From JAFARZ01 sp035651595 (GTDB taxonomy: Bacteria > Actinomycetota > Actinomycetes > Streptosporangiales > Streptosporangiaceae), in the NCBI GenBank assembly GCA_035651595.1, contig DASRFJ010000138.1, positions 11,355 through 75,354 on the forward strand: a stretch of DNA of 64,000 bases. Direction: 5' to 3'. Each line of letters starts with the position of its first letter. Position 1 is the stretch's first letter. This document shows positions 26,229 to 33,844 of this stretch, one piece after another. The notes under the pieces were generated by a model, which was not told the DNA's origin, searched no databases, and saw only the letters and a list, made by a program, of their open reading frames with translations. Position numbers and translations under genes: made by a program.

Positions 26229-26897
26229 CAGGCCGAAGCCGAACCCGTCGGAGTCCCCGTATCCGGGGTCGACCGTCTCCGGGTCCACCCCGAGGATCTC
26301 GGCGAACTCCTCGACCACCACGTCGAAGACGAGTTCGCTCAGCTCTTCCTCGTCCTCGGCCCGGGCCAGCAGCGGCCGCCGGAACAACACGATCCGGGGG
26401 CCGGAGGCCGGATGCGCCGCGTCGGACGTATCGGTTGATCCACGGACAATCCGCGCGAGCGGCACGCCGCCCGCCTCCATGTCCGCGTCCGACAGGAACT
26501 CCGCGTCCGGCACCTCCTGGACCGCGAACTCCACGTCGGAGAGCTCCGCCTCCCAGCGCGGCTCCAGCCGCGCGACAGCCTCCAGGACCAGGTCGTCGAA
26601 CTGCTGAGACCGGGACCGGTAGAGCGGCACCGTCGGCGGCACCAGCCGCCCGCGCAGCCCGCGGCCGTGCCGGTCACGCCGCCGGGCTAGCGACCCCCTC
26701 GCCGTGGGACGCCCCCGCCCCCCGGCCGAACCGCCCGAGCCGCCCAAACCGCCCGAGTCGGCCGAAGCCGCCGAACCGGCCGGCGCGACCCCGCCTTGGG
26801 GCTCTGAACTCGACGTCACAGTCACGAAGCGTACCGCCGCGGGCCCGCGACCCGCCGCAATGCCCTGGCACGCCCGGGTAACGGGCACAACGCGCAA
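26220..26897 (-). CDS. Degenerate zincin-like metallopeptidase family protein
   Basis: 225 residues if ATG at 26897 is used. Residues 30-100 are Gly/Ala/Arg-rich, so a GTG near 26825 is also possible. The C-terminal 130 residues match the zincin-like family next to DUF3499 and whiB (Rv3259-type): FDDLVLEAVARLEPRWEAEL, then FAVQEVPDAEF and ASGPRIVLFRRPLL. The family's zinc site HExxH is replaced by VEEFAEILGVDPE, so neither metal-binding His is present and it is probably not a protease. The stop codon lies in the 15-bp tandem repeat. It is divergent from the DUF3499 gene. Confidence 0.8.
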   Translation of the reverse strand: MRVVPVTRACQGIAAGRGPAAVRFVTVTSSSEPQGGVAPAGSAASADSGGLGGSGGSAGGRGRPTARGSLARRRDRHGRGLRGRLVPPTVPLYRSRSQQFDDLVLEAVARLEPRWEAELSDVEFAVQEVPDAEFLSDADMEAGGVPLARIVRGSTDTSDAAHPASGPRIVLFRRPLLARAEDEEELSELVFDVVVEEFAEILGVDPETVDPGYGDSDGFGFGLDE

Positions 26898-27028
26898 AGC
26901 ACGACACGTTCTGGGAGGTGGTGGCGCTACCGCCCCCGGACGGATAGCGTCATCGGAGTATCCAACGCGCGCGGGGCCGCCGCGACCTAGCCGCGGCCAT
27001 GGTTCGAGGATGTGAGCGAGGTGGGCCG

Positions 27029-27400
27029 GTGAGTTCCCGTTGCTGCTCGCGCACCGCGTGCAAGCATCCGCCCGTTTACACGCTGACGTACGTGTACCGC
27101 GAATCGACCGCGGTACTCGGGCCGCTGGCCGCGTATGTCGAGCCGCACTGTTACGACCTGTGCGAGAAGCACGCCGCCCGGCTGACCGCGCCGCGCGGCT
27201 GGGACGTGGTGCGGCTGCCGGTCGACCCCGACGACGTCCAGGCCAGGGAAAACGACCTGGAGGCCCTCGCGAACGCGGTCATGGAGACCCGCCCGCGGGA
27301 GCGACGCGAACTGAGGGAACCAGTCGGGCAGGGCATCGAGGTGGGCCGCCGCGGCCACCTTCGGGTGCTCAAGTCCGGCCCGCCGCCCAAGGACCGATAG
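27029..27400 (+). CDS. DUF3499 family protein
   Basis: 123 residues from GTG at 27029, following a purine-rich stretch. The N-terminus SSRCCSRTACKHPPVYTLTYVY and the later CYDLCEKHAARLTAP provide Cys and His residues that could form a zinc-ribbon-like site. The C-terminal part is charged. The family occurs in actinobacteria between the zincin-like gene and phosphomannomutase, exactly as here. Its function is unknown. Confidence 0.88.
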   Translation: MSSRCCSRTACKHPPVYTLTYVYRESTAVLGPLAAYVEPHCYDLCEKHAARLTAPRGWDVVRLPVDPDDVQARENDLEALANAVMETRPRERRELREPVGQGIEVGRRGHLRVLKSGPPPKDR

Positions 27401-27440
27401 GCTCCTCATCAAAGGGTGGAGCAGCACGAAGGGCGGAACA

Positions 27441-28838
27441 GTGGGCGACCTCGCCAGCATCGTGAAGGCGTACGACATCAGGGGTGTCGTGCCCGATCAG
27501 CTCGACGAGCACGTGGCGGAGTCGGTTGGTGCCGCGTTCGTGCAGGTCACCGGCGCGAAGAAGATCGTGACCGTGCACGACATGCGCACCTCGTCCGGCC
27601 CGCTGGCGGACGCGTTCGGCCGCGGTGCCGCGTCCCAGGGCGCGGATGTGCTGGCCGCGGGCCTCGGCTCGACGGACATGCTGTACTACGCCAGCGGCGA
27701 TCTCGGCATCCCCGGCGCGATGGTCACCGCCAGCCACAACCCGCCGCAGTACAACGGCATCAAGCTCTGCCGCGCGGGCGCGAAGCCGGTCGGCATCGAG
27801 ACAGGCCTGAAAGAAATTCAAGATCTGGCTGAACGGCAGAGGGATTCCGCGCCGGTACCCGGCTCGATCAGCGAGGTCGACCTGCTGCCCGGCTACGCCG
27901 ACTGCCTGCGCAAGCTCGTCGATATCTCGCAAGTCCGCCCGCTCACCGTCGTGGTCGACGCCGGCAACGGCATGGCGGGCCACACGGTGCCGAAGGTTTT
28001 CGAGGGACTCCCCATCACGCTGATCCCGCTGTACTTCGAGCTGGACGGCACGTTCCCGAACCACGAGGCGAACCCCATCGACCCGGCGAACATGCGCGAC
28101 CTCCAGGCGGCGGTCCGGGAGCATGGCGCCGACATCGGCCTCGCGTTCGACGGCGACGCGGACCGCTGCTTCGTGGTGGACGAGCGCGGCGAGATCGTGT
28201 CCCCGTCGGTGCTGACCGCGCTGATCGCGACCAGGGAGCTGGCTCGCGAGCCGGGCGCCACGATCATCCACAACCTGATCACGTCGCGCGCCGTGCCGGA
28301 GATCATCACCGAGCACGGCGGCAAGCCGGTGCGCACCCGGGTGGGGCACTCGTTCATCAAGGCGAAGATGGCCGAAACCGGCGCGGTGTTCGGCGGCGAG
28401 CACTCCGGGCACTTCTACTTCCGTGACTTCTGGTTCGCCGACTCGGGCATGCTCGCCGCGCTGCACACGCTCGCCGCGCTCGGCGGCCAGGACAAACCGC
28501 TGTCCCGGCTGCTGAGCGAGTACGCCAGATACCACGCCAGCGGAGAGATCAACTCCGAGGTGGCGGACCAGGCGGCGAAGACCGCCGAGGTCAAGGCCGC
28601 ATTCGCGGACCGGCCCGGCGTAACCACCGACGAGCTGGACGGGCTGACGGTCGGCGCGGCTCCGCTGGTTCCGGGGGAGGCGACCCCCCCGAGCCCCCCC
28701 GAGACTTCGCCGATGTGGTGGTTCAACCTGAGGCCCTCTAACACCGAGCCGCTGCTCAGGCTTAACGTGGAAGCGGACACGGCGGAAAAGATGGCCCAGG
28801 TTCGCGACGAGGTCCTGGCCCTGGTCCGGAGAGGCTGA
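27441..28838 (+). CDS. manB: Phosphomannomutase/phosphoglucomutase
   Basis: 465 residues from GTG at 27441. The phosphoserine loop is TASHNPPQYNGIK (about residue 97-109). The metal-binding loop is FDGDADRCF, the sugar-binding loop GEHSGHFYF, and the phosphate-binding loop RPSNTEPLLRL at the end. It interconverts mannose-6-phosphate and mannose-1-phosphate for GDP-mannose, and may also act on glucose phosphates. The Trm112-like gene starts 1 bp after its stop. The guanylyltransferase at 12118 is the expected next step. Confidence 0.95.
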   Translation: MGDLASIVKAYDIRGVVPDQLDEHVAESVGAAFVQVTGAKKIVTVHDMRTSSGPLADAFGRGAASQGADVLAAGLGSTDMLYYASGDLGIPGAMVTASHNPPQYNGIKLCRAGAKPVGIETGLKEIQDLAERQRDSAPVPGSISEVDLLPGYADCLRKLVDISQVRPLTVVVDAGNGMAGHTVPKVFEGLPITLIPLYFELDGTFPNHEANPIDPANMRDLQAAVREHGADIGLAFDGDADRCFVVDERGEIVSPSVLTALIATRELAREPGATIIHNLITSRAVPEIITEHGGKPVRTRVGHSFIKAKMAETGAVFGGEHSGHFYFRDFWFADSGMLAALHTLAALGGQDKPLSRLLSEYARYHASGEINSEVADQAAKTAEVKAAFADRPGVTTDELDGLTVGAAPLVPGEATPPSPPETSPMWWFNLRPSNTEPLLRLNVEADTAEKMAQVRDEVLALVRRG

Positions 28839-28839
28839 C

Positions 28840-29013
28840 ATGCAGATCGACGACTGGCTCATGGAGATCCTGGCCTGCCCGAAGTGTCACGCGCCGCTGC
28901 GCGCCGACGAGGCGGCCAGTGAGCTGGTGTGCACCAGCGAGGATTGCGGTCTGGCGTATCCGGTCCGGGACGACATCCCAGTGCTCCTCGTCGACGAGGC
29001 GCGGCGTCCTTGA
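28840..29013 (+). CDS. Trm112-like small zinc-binding protein
   Basis: 57 residues: a small gene between phosphomannomutase (1 bp gap) and the SIS isomerase (4-bp overlap TTGA). It starts MQIDDWLMEILACPKCHAPL. Cys13, Cys16, Cys31 and Cys36 form the expected four-Cys zinc site. LAYPVRDDIPVLLVDEAR is the typical family end. Eukaryotic and archaeal Trm112 activates methyltransferases. Bacterial members are small and poorly studied, often next to sugar or lipid A genes. No methyltransferase is adjacent here. Confidence 0.9.
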   Translation: MQIDDWLMEILACPKCHAPLRADEAASELVCTSEDCGLAYPVRDDIPVLLVDEARRP

Positions 29014-30140
29014 GCGAGGAGGACCCCTGGGAGGACGTCGAGTTCGACCTCGCGGCCGACCGGCTCGACACGCCCGAGATCCTGCAGACCGCCGATCCCG
29101 GCGACATGCTCCGGCAGGTCGCCTCGGCGGCCGCCCAGGTGCGTACCGCGCTGCGCGCGTGCGCCGAGACCGATCTGTCCCAGTTCGTCCCGGACGCGCG
29201 GCCGCGCGCCATCGTGGTGGCGGGCATGGGCGGATCGGGCACCGCCGGGGACATCCTCGGCGCGGTCTGCGGACCCGGTAGCCCGGCCCAGGTGCTCACA
29301 GTCCGGCCGGTCCGCCTGCCTGGTACCGGCGCGCTGCCCGGCTGGGCGGGGGCTGCCGACCTGGTGCTCGCGGTGTCGTGCTCGGGCACTTCGGCCGAGA
29401 CGCTGGCGGCGGCGACCGAGGCCGTGCGGCGCGGCTGCCGGCTGGCGTGCGTCGGCGCCGAGGGCTCGCCGCTGCACCGGATCGCGGAGCAGGCGCGCGC
29501 GCCGTTCATCCGGGTGGACCAGGCCGGCGCGGTGCTGCCCCGGCAGGCCCTGTGGGCGCTGACCGTACCGTTGCTGGTGATCGCGGAGCGGCTTGGCATC
29601 GCCCGGGTGGGCACGGACGTGTACGAGAACGTCGCGCGCCGGCTCGAAGAGGTGTCGCACCAGTGCCGGCCGGCCAGCGAGTCGTTCGTCAACCCCGGCA
29701 AGTCGCTGGCGCTGGACCTGCTCGGCGCGCTGCCCGTGGTGTGGGGCACGTCCCCGCTGACCGCGGTGGCCGCGGCGCGGTTCGCCTGCCAGCTGAACGA
29801 GAACGCCAAGTACCCGGCCATCCACGGCGCGCTGCCCGAGGTGGCGCACAACCAGATCGGCGTGTTCGACGGCCCGTTCGCGGGGGACCCGCCGCGGTTC
29901 CCGCTGCGCCTGCTGTTGCTCAAGGACGTCGGGGCCAGGGAAAACGCGGTGATCACCGACCTGGCGGGCCGCCGCGGGATCGCGGTGTCCGAGCTGGAGA
30001 TGGCGGGGGAGCACCCGCTGGACCGGCTCGCCGCGCTGGTTCAGCTCGGCGACTACGCGAGCGTTTACCTGGGCATCGCGTCCGGCATCGACCCCGGTCA
30101 GGCCGACACGGTACGGGACCTGCCCGCCCGTATCGAATGA
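29010..30140 (+). CDS. SIS-domain phosphoglucose/phosphomannose isomerase-like protein
   Basis: 376 residues from TTG at 29010, which overlaps the Trm112-like stop; no ATG or GTG fits the conserved start SEEDPWEDVEFDL. It has an N-terminal SIS half with VVAGMGGSGTAGDILG and VSCSGTSAETLAAA. A C-terminal PGI/PMI half has LNENAKYPAIHGALPEVAHNQ. The family interconverts fructose-6-phosphate with mannose-6- and glucose-6-phosphate in characterised members. Related clusters carry a separate manA gene after this one. Here the next gene is the CDF transporter, so this protein may supply mannose-6-phosphate alone. Confidence 0.9.
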   Translation: MSEEDPWEDVEFDLAADRLDTPEILQTADPGDMLRQVASAAAQVRTALRACAETDLSQFVPDARPRAIVVAGMGGSGTAGDILGAVCGPGSPAQVLTVRPVRLPGTGALPGWAGAADLVLAVSCSGTSAETLAAATEAVRRGCRLACVGAEGSPLHRIAEQARAPFIRVDQAGAVLPRQALWALTVPLLVIAERLGIARVGTDVYENVARRLEEVSHQCRPASESFVNPGKSLALDLLGALPVVWGTSPLTAVAAARFACQLNENAKYPAIHGALPEVAHNQIGVFDGPFAGDPPRFPLRLLLLKDVGARENAVITDLAGRRGIAVSELEMAGEHPLDRLAALVQLGDYASVYLGIASGIDPGQADTVRDLPARIE

Positions 30141-31126
30141 AGGCGATCGAGGGCATGCGGGCGGTGTTCGCCGCGCTGTTCGCCAACCTCGGCATCGCGG
30201 TGGTCAAGTTCATCGCGTTCCTGATCACCGGCTCCGCGTCGATGCTGGCCGAATCCGTGCACTCGATCGCCGATACCGGCAACGAGGTCCTGCTGCTGGT
30301 CGGCAGGGGCCGGGCCGGCCGCCCGCGTTCGGAGGAGCATCCGTTCGGCTATGGCCGCGAACGGTACTTCTACGGCTTCGTCGTGTCCGTGATGCTGTTC
30401 ACCGTCGGCGCCGCGTTCTCGATGTACGACGGCATCCACAAGATGATGCACCCAGAAGCGGTGCACGACCCGGTGATCGCCTTGGTCGTGCTGGCGATCG
30501 CCGCCGTCCTGGAGGCGTTCTCGCTGCGGACCGGCATCGCCGAGGCGAACGAGGTCCGCGGCGGGCGGAGCTGGGGGACGTTCATCCGCCGCGCCAAGGC
30601 GCCCGAACTGCCGGTGGTGCTGCTGGAGGACATGGCGGCCCTGATCGGCCTCGGGTTCGCCTTCGCCGGCGTGTCGCTGGCCTGGGGCACCGGGGACGGG
30701 GTCTGGGACGGCGCGGGTTCGCTGGCGATCGGCCTGCTGCTCGGCGTCGCTGCGGCGATCCTCGCGGTTGAGACGAAAAGCCTGCTGATCGGCGAGTCGG
30801 CCAGCGCGGACGTGGAGCGGCAGATCGTGGCCGCGATCGAGAACGGCCCAGAAGTCGAGGGCGTCATCCACCTGCGCACCGTGCACGTCGGCCCGGAGTC
30901 GCTGGTGGTGACCGCGAAGGTCGCGGTCCGCGCCGACGACACCGCCGCGCAGCTCGCCGCCGGCATCGACGCCGTCGAGCGCCGCATCCGCGCCGCGGTC
31001 CCGATCGCCGAGACCATCTACCTGGAACCGGACATCTACCACGCGTCCCGCTCCGACCGCACCGACCCCTCCGTCCGCGCCGTCCTCCGCGGCCGCCACG
31101 TCCGCCCCGCCCGCGACCCCAAGTAA
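30137..31126 (+). CDS. Cation diffusion facilitator (CDF) family transporter
   Basis: 329 residues from ATG at 30137, overlapping the SIS stop (ATGA). Hydrophobic segments lie near residues 8-35, 75-95, 110-130, 155-180 and 190-215. The metal sites are SMLAESVHSIADTGNEVLLL in the second segment and LLEDMAALIGLGFAF later. RSEEHPFGYGRERYFYGFV is the typical loop. The C-terminal cytoplasmic domain is about residues 225-300. It likely exports divalent metal by proton exchange; the sequence does not fix zinc, iron or manganese. It ends 147 bp before the IS. Confidence 0.9.
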   Translation: MKAIEGMRAVFAALFANLGIAVVKFIAFLITGSASMLAESVHSIADTGNEVLLLVGRGRAGRPRSEEHPFGYGRERYFYGFVVSVMLFTVGAAFSMYDGIHKMMHPEAVHDPVIALVVLAIAAVLEAFSLRTGIAEANEVRGGRSWGTFIRRAKAPELPVVLLEDMAALIGLGFAFAGVSLAWGTGDGVWDGAGSLAIGLLLGVAAAILAVETKSLLIGESASADVERQIVAAIENGPEVEGVIHLRTVHVGPESLVVTAKVAVRADDTAAQLAAGIDAVERRIRAAVPIAETIYLEPDIYHASRSDRTDPSVRAVLRGRHVRPARDPK

Positions 31127-31273
31127 CCCCGCGCCCCGCGGCCCCGCGACCCGCGCGCGCCGCAGTGGGCCGGGGTCGGCTGCTGTGCTCGCTGCCCGCG
31201 ATGCCCCGGTTTGTTCCAGCATGGCCTTGCCGTTCAGCGGTGTGTGCGGGCGCGGCGCAGGCGCTCGGAAATC

Positions 31274-31294
31274 ATTGCGGACAGTTACCCCCCC
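31274..31294. repeat. Left terminal inverted repeat of the IS
   Basis: 21 bases ending in seven C residues, the exact inverse of 33111-33131. The outermost 16 bases are also found in the 47-bp element at 1260-1306. Confidence 0.9.
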
Positions 31295-31353
31295 GGATGT
31301 AAGTATTCCGGAATAAGGTGAGTTTCCGGCGTGTCGTATGCCAGGATCCTGGT

Positions 31354-33120
31354 ATGGGCGCGGATGCGGAGCTGGTGGGGCTGATGATGCCTCAGCTGGA
31401 GCTGGTGCTGCCGGTGCTGGATGAGAAGGCGCGGCGGCTGGTGCTGGGTGCGGTGGCGCGGGCGGCCGGGGACGGCGGGATCACGGCGGTGGCGAGCGCG
31501 GCGGGGGCGTCGTGGCAGACGGTCGCGGACGGGGCAGCTGAGCTGGAGTCCGGGCAGGTGGCGCCGCAGGGCCGGGTGCGGCGGCCGGGCGGGGGCCGCA
31601 AGAAGCTGGCCGAGACCGATCCGGGGCTGGTGCCGGCGCTGCTGGCGCTGGTGGAGGACTCGTCCCGGGGGGATCCGCAGTCGCCGCTGGCGTGGACAAC
31701 CAAGAGCGCGGCGAAGCTGGCCGGGGAACTGGCCGCGCAGGGGCACCGGTGCAGCCCGCAGACCGCCTGGCGGCTGCTGGGCGAGCAGGGGTTCTCCACG
31801 CAGGCGAACGCCAAGGTGCTGGAGGGCCGGCGGCACCCGGACCGGGACGGCCAGTTCCGGTACATCGCCGGGCAGGCGAAGGAGCACCTGGCCGCGGGGC
31901 AGCCGGTGATCAGCGTGGATGCGAAGAAGACCGAGCAGGTCGGCGAGCACGCGCGGGCGGGGAGCGAATGGCGGCCCAAGGGGGACCCGGTCAAGGTCCT
32001 CAGCCATGACTTCCCGGACCAGGACAAGGGCCGCGCCATCCCGTACGGCATCTACGACGTGGCCGCGAACACCGGGTTCGTGAACGTGGGCACCGATCAC
32101 AGCACCGCGGCGTTCGCGGTCGAGTCCATCCGCCGCTGGTGGGACCTGACCGGCAAGGACGCCTACCCCGGTGCCGCCCGGCTGCTGGTCACCGCCGATG
32201 CCGGGGGGAATAACGGATGGAAGAACCGGGCCTGGAAGACCGGGCTCGCGCAGTTCGCCCGCGACAGCGGGCTGGAAGTCACGGTATGCCATTTCCCGCC
32301 CGGCACCTCCAAGTGGAACAAGATCGAGCACCGGCTGTTCTCCCAGATCACCCTGAACTGGCGCGGCCGCCCGCTGACCAGCCACGACGTCATCATCAGC
32401 ACCATCGGCGCGGTCACCACCCGCACCGGGCTGGCCGTCACCGCCGTCCTGGACCCCGGCTCCTACCCCACCGGGACCAAGATCAGCGACGAGCAGATGG
32501 AAGAGCTGGAGACCAGGGCATTAACCCGCCATGGCTACCACGGCGAGTGGAACTACACCCTGCTGCCCGCCTGGCGGCCCGCACCGGACCCGCCGCCGCC
32601 ACCGGAACCTGAACCGCCGGCCCCTGACCTGGCCGCGCTGAACCACCCCGCGCTCACCGGCCTGGACCCCGCCGCCCTCACCGCCCTGGCCGCCGCTCTC
32701 GCCCTGCCCGCCGCCGCCCGCCGCGAGCAGCAGCTCTACACCCGCCGCGGCGGCCAGCGCCGCCGCCGCCCCAACCACCGCACCAGCCCGCTGGCCAGAC
32801 TCGACCTCACCAGCCGGCTCCTCGCCACCTGCCTCAAACTCCACCTGGGCATCTCCGCCACCGCCCTGGCCCCGCTATTCGCCGCCGACCCCAGCACCAT
32901 CCGCGACGCCGTCCACCACACCCGCGCCCTGCTCACCCACGCCGGCCGCACCATCCCGCCCGGCCCCGTCCGCTGCCGCACCCTCGACGACCTGCGCCGC
33001 CACGCCGCCAGCCACCACATCACCCTGCCCGAGCCCGCACCACCCCAGCCAGGCACACTAACAGCCCCCGCCACACCGCAAACTCACCTTAATTTGGAAC
33101 CCTCACGATTGGGGGGGTAA
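31354..33120 (+). CDS. ISAzo13-family DDE transposase with C-terminal helix-turn-helix extension
   Basis: 588 residues from ATG at 31354; an upstream in-frame start at 31318 is possible. N-terminal helical DNA-binding region, then the catalytic core: Asp in VISVDAKKTEQVG, Asp in LLVTADAGGNNGWK, and Glu in WNKIEHRLFSQIT. The core ends near residue 410. A Pro-rich linker (PDPPPPPEPEPPAPD) leads to about 170 extra residues with a helix-turn-helix-like part (LGISATALAPLFAADPSTIRD). Common members of the family end after the core. The stop codon TAA (33118-33120) lies inside the right terminal repeat, so the gene uses the whole element. Confidence 0.92.
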   Translation: MGADAELVGLMMPQLELVLPVLDEKARRLVLGAVARAAGDGGITAVASAAGASWQTVADGAAELESGQVAPQGRVRRPGGGRKKLAETDPGLVPALLALVEDSSRGDPQSPLAWTTKSAAKLAGELAAQGHRCSPQTAWRLLGEQGFSTQANAKVLEGRRHPDRDGQFRYIAGQAKEHLAAGQPVISVDAKKTEQVGEHARAGSEWRPKGDPVKVLSHDFPDQDKGRAIPYGIYDVAANTGFVNVGTDHSTAAFAVESIRRWWDLTGKDAYPGAARLLVTADAGGNNGWKNRAWKTGLAQFARDSGLEVTVCHFPPGTSKWNKIEHRLFSQITLNWRGRPLTSHDVIISTIGAVTTRTGLAVTAVLDPGSYPTGTKISDEQMEELETRALTRHGYHGEWNYTLLPAWRPAPDPPPPPEPEPPAPDLAALNHPALTGLDPAALTALAAALALPAAARREQQLYTRRGGQRRRRPNHRTSPLARLDLTSRLLATCLKLHLGISATALAPLFAADPSTIRDAVHHTRALLTHAGRTIPPGPVRCRTLDDLRRHAASHHITLPEPAPPQPGTLTAPATPQTHLNLEPSRLGG

Positions 33121-33131
33121 CTGTCCGCAAT
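33111..33131. repeat. Right terminal inverted repeat of the IS
   Basis: Seven G residues followed by TAACTGTCCGCAAT, the exact inverse of the left end. It contains the transposase stop codon and is followed by the AATC target copy. Confidence 0.9.
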
Positions 33132-33296
33132 AATCTGACCCGCTCGGTCCCACGCCCCGGATCTCCCGGTATGTTCGGGTTCGAGCGGGCGGGCTGCCCG
33201 TCCCAGCCGCTCCGCGCGGCACGCCGTGAGGGCGCGTGGTTGCGGAACGCCTACATCGGTGCGTCGAGGCCCGACGCCTGTCCGATTTGCGGCGTT

Positions 33297-33737
33297 TCAG
33301 GGGCGGGACAGGAGGCGGAGGGCGCGTTCTTTCTCGAAGTCGAGGGCGCGGCCGGGCGTCGGCGGGATGCGGCCGAGCCGGCGGCCCAGATCCGCGACCG
33401 CCGCGCGCACCGATGGCTCGGCGATCACCCGCAGGCCGAACGCCAGGGCCGCGGGGCTGATGTCGTAGCGTCGCTCCAGCTCAAGCCCGGCCGCCATCGC
33501 CGCGATGTCGTCCTCGCTGAACTGCCGGTGCGCGGCGCCGGCCGCGCCGCGGGCCGCCGCGCCTGGCGCCGCGCCTGGCGCCGCGCCGGCCGCGGCGCCG
33601 CCCGAGGCGGCACCGCCCGAGGCCGCGGCCGGGTACGGGTTGCGGTCCCGGACCTGGGGGAGGAGGCCCAGGTCCTCCCGGTAGCGGAGCATGCGAGCGG
33701 AGGTGCCGAGCCGCTTCGCGGCAGCCGAGATGCGCAT
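33297..33737 (-). CDS. MerR-family regulator with low-complexity insertion in the wing
   Basis: 146 residues. The helix-turn-helix is clear: MRISAAAKRLGTSARMLRYREDLGLLP, with RNPY starting the wing. The family then normally continues directly into the YRxYSEDD motif. Here about 32 residues of Ala, Gly and Pro (for example GAAPGAAPGAAARGAAGAA) separate RNPY from HRQFSEDDI. The coding DNA is a run of short GC repeats, so this is probably slippage expansion. The C-terminal part is a short helical region with no Cys or ligand domain. It is divergent from sahH and about 100 bp away. Confidence 0.82.
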   Translation of the reverse strand: MRISAAAKRLGTSARMLRYREDLGLLPQVRDRNPYPAAASGGAASGGAAAGAAPGAAPGAAARGAAGAAHRQFSEDDIAAMAAGLELERRYDISPAALAFGLRVIAEPSVRAAVADLGRRLGRIPPTPGRALDFEKERALRLLSRP

Positions 33738-33844
33738 TCTGACAATTTTACGTCAAGAACAGGACGTTAACGATGCGGGTCCCGGCCGAAGTCCCGTAGC
33801 GTAGAACCGACTCCCGGAAAGCAAACCCAAGAGGGGACATGCGC

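Larger units (their letters stand above)
31274..33131 (+). mobile_element. Complete ISAzo13-family insertion sequence, 1858 bp
   Basis: The 21-bp terminal repeats are perfect inverses: ATTGCGGACAGTTAC then a C7 run at the left (31274-31294), and G7 then GTAACTGTCCGCAAT at the right (33111-33131, counting shared Gs once). It is flanked by a 4-bp target duplication, AATC, at 31270-31273 and 33132-33135. One transposase gene fills it. The intact ends, intact gene and clear duplication point to a recent, possibly active insertion. It sits between the CDF and MerR genes and separates the mannose block from sahH. Confidence 0.93.

Noticed and set aside
31285..32385. Minus-strand 366-codon frame inside the IS
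   Set aside because: Opposite the transposase core and repetitive Pro/Arg/Gln composition; not a second IS gene.
33738..33844. SAH riboswitch before ahcY
   Set aside because: Only about 100 bp are available and no recognisable riboswitch core could be seen.
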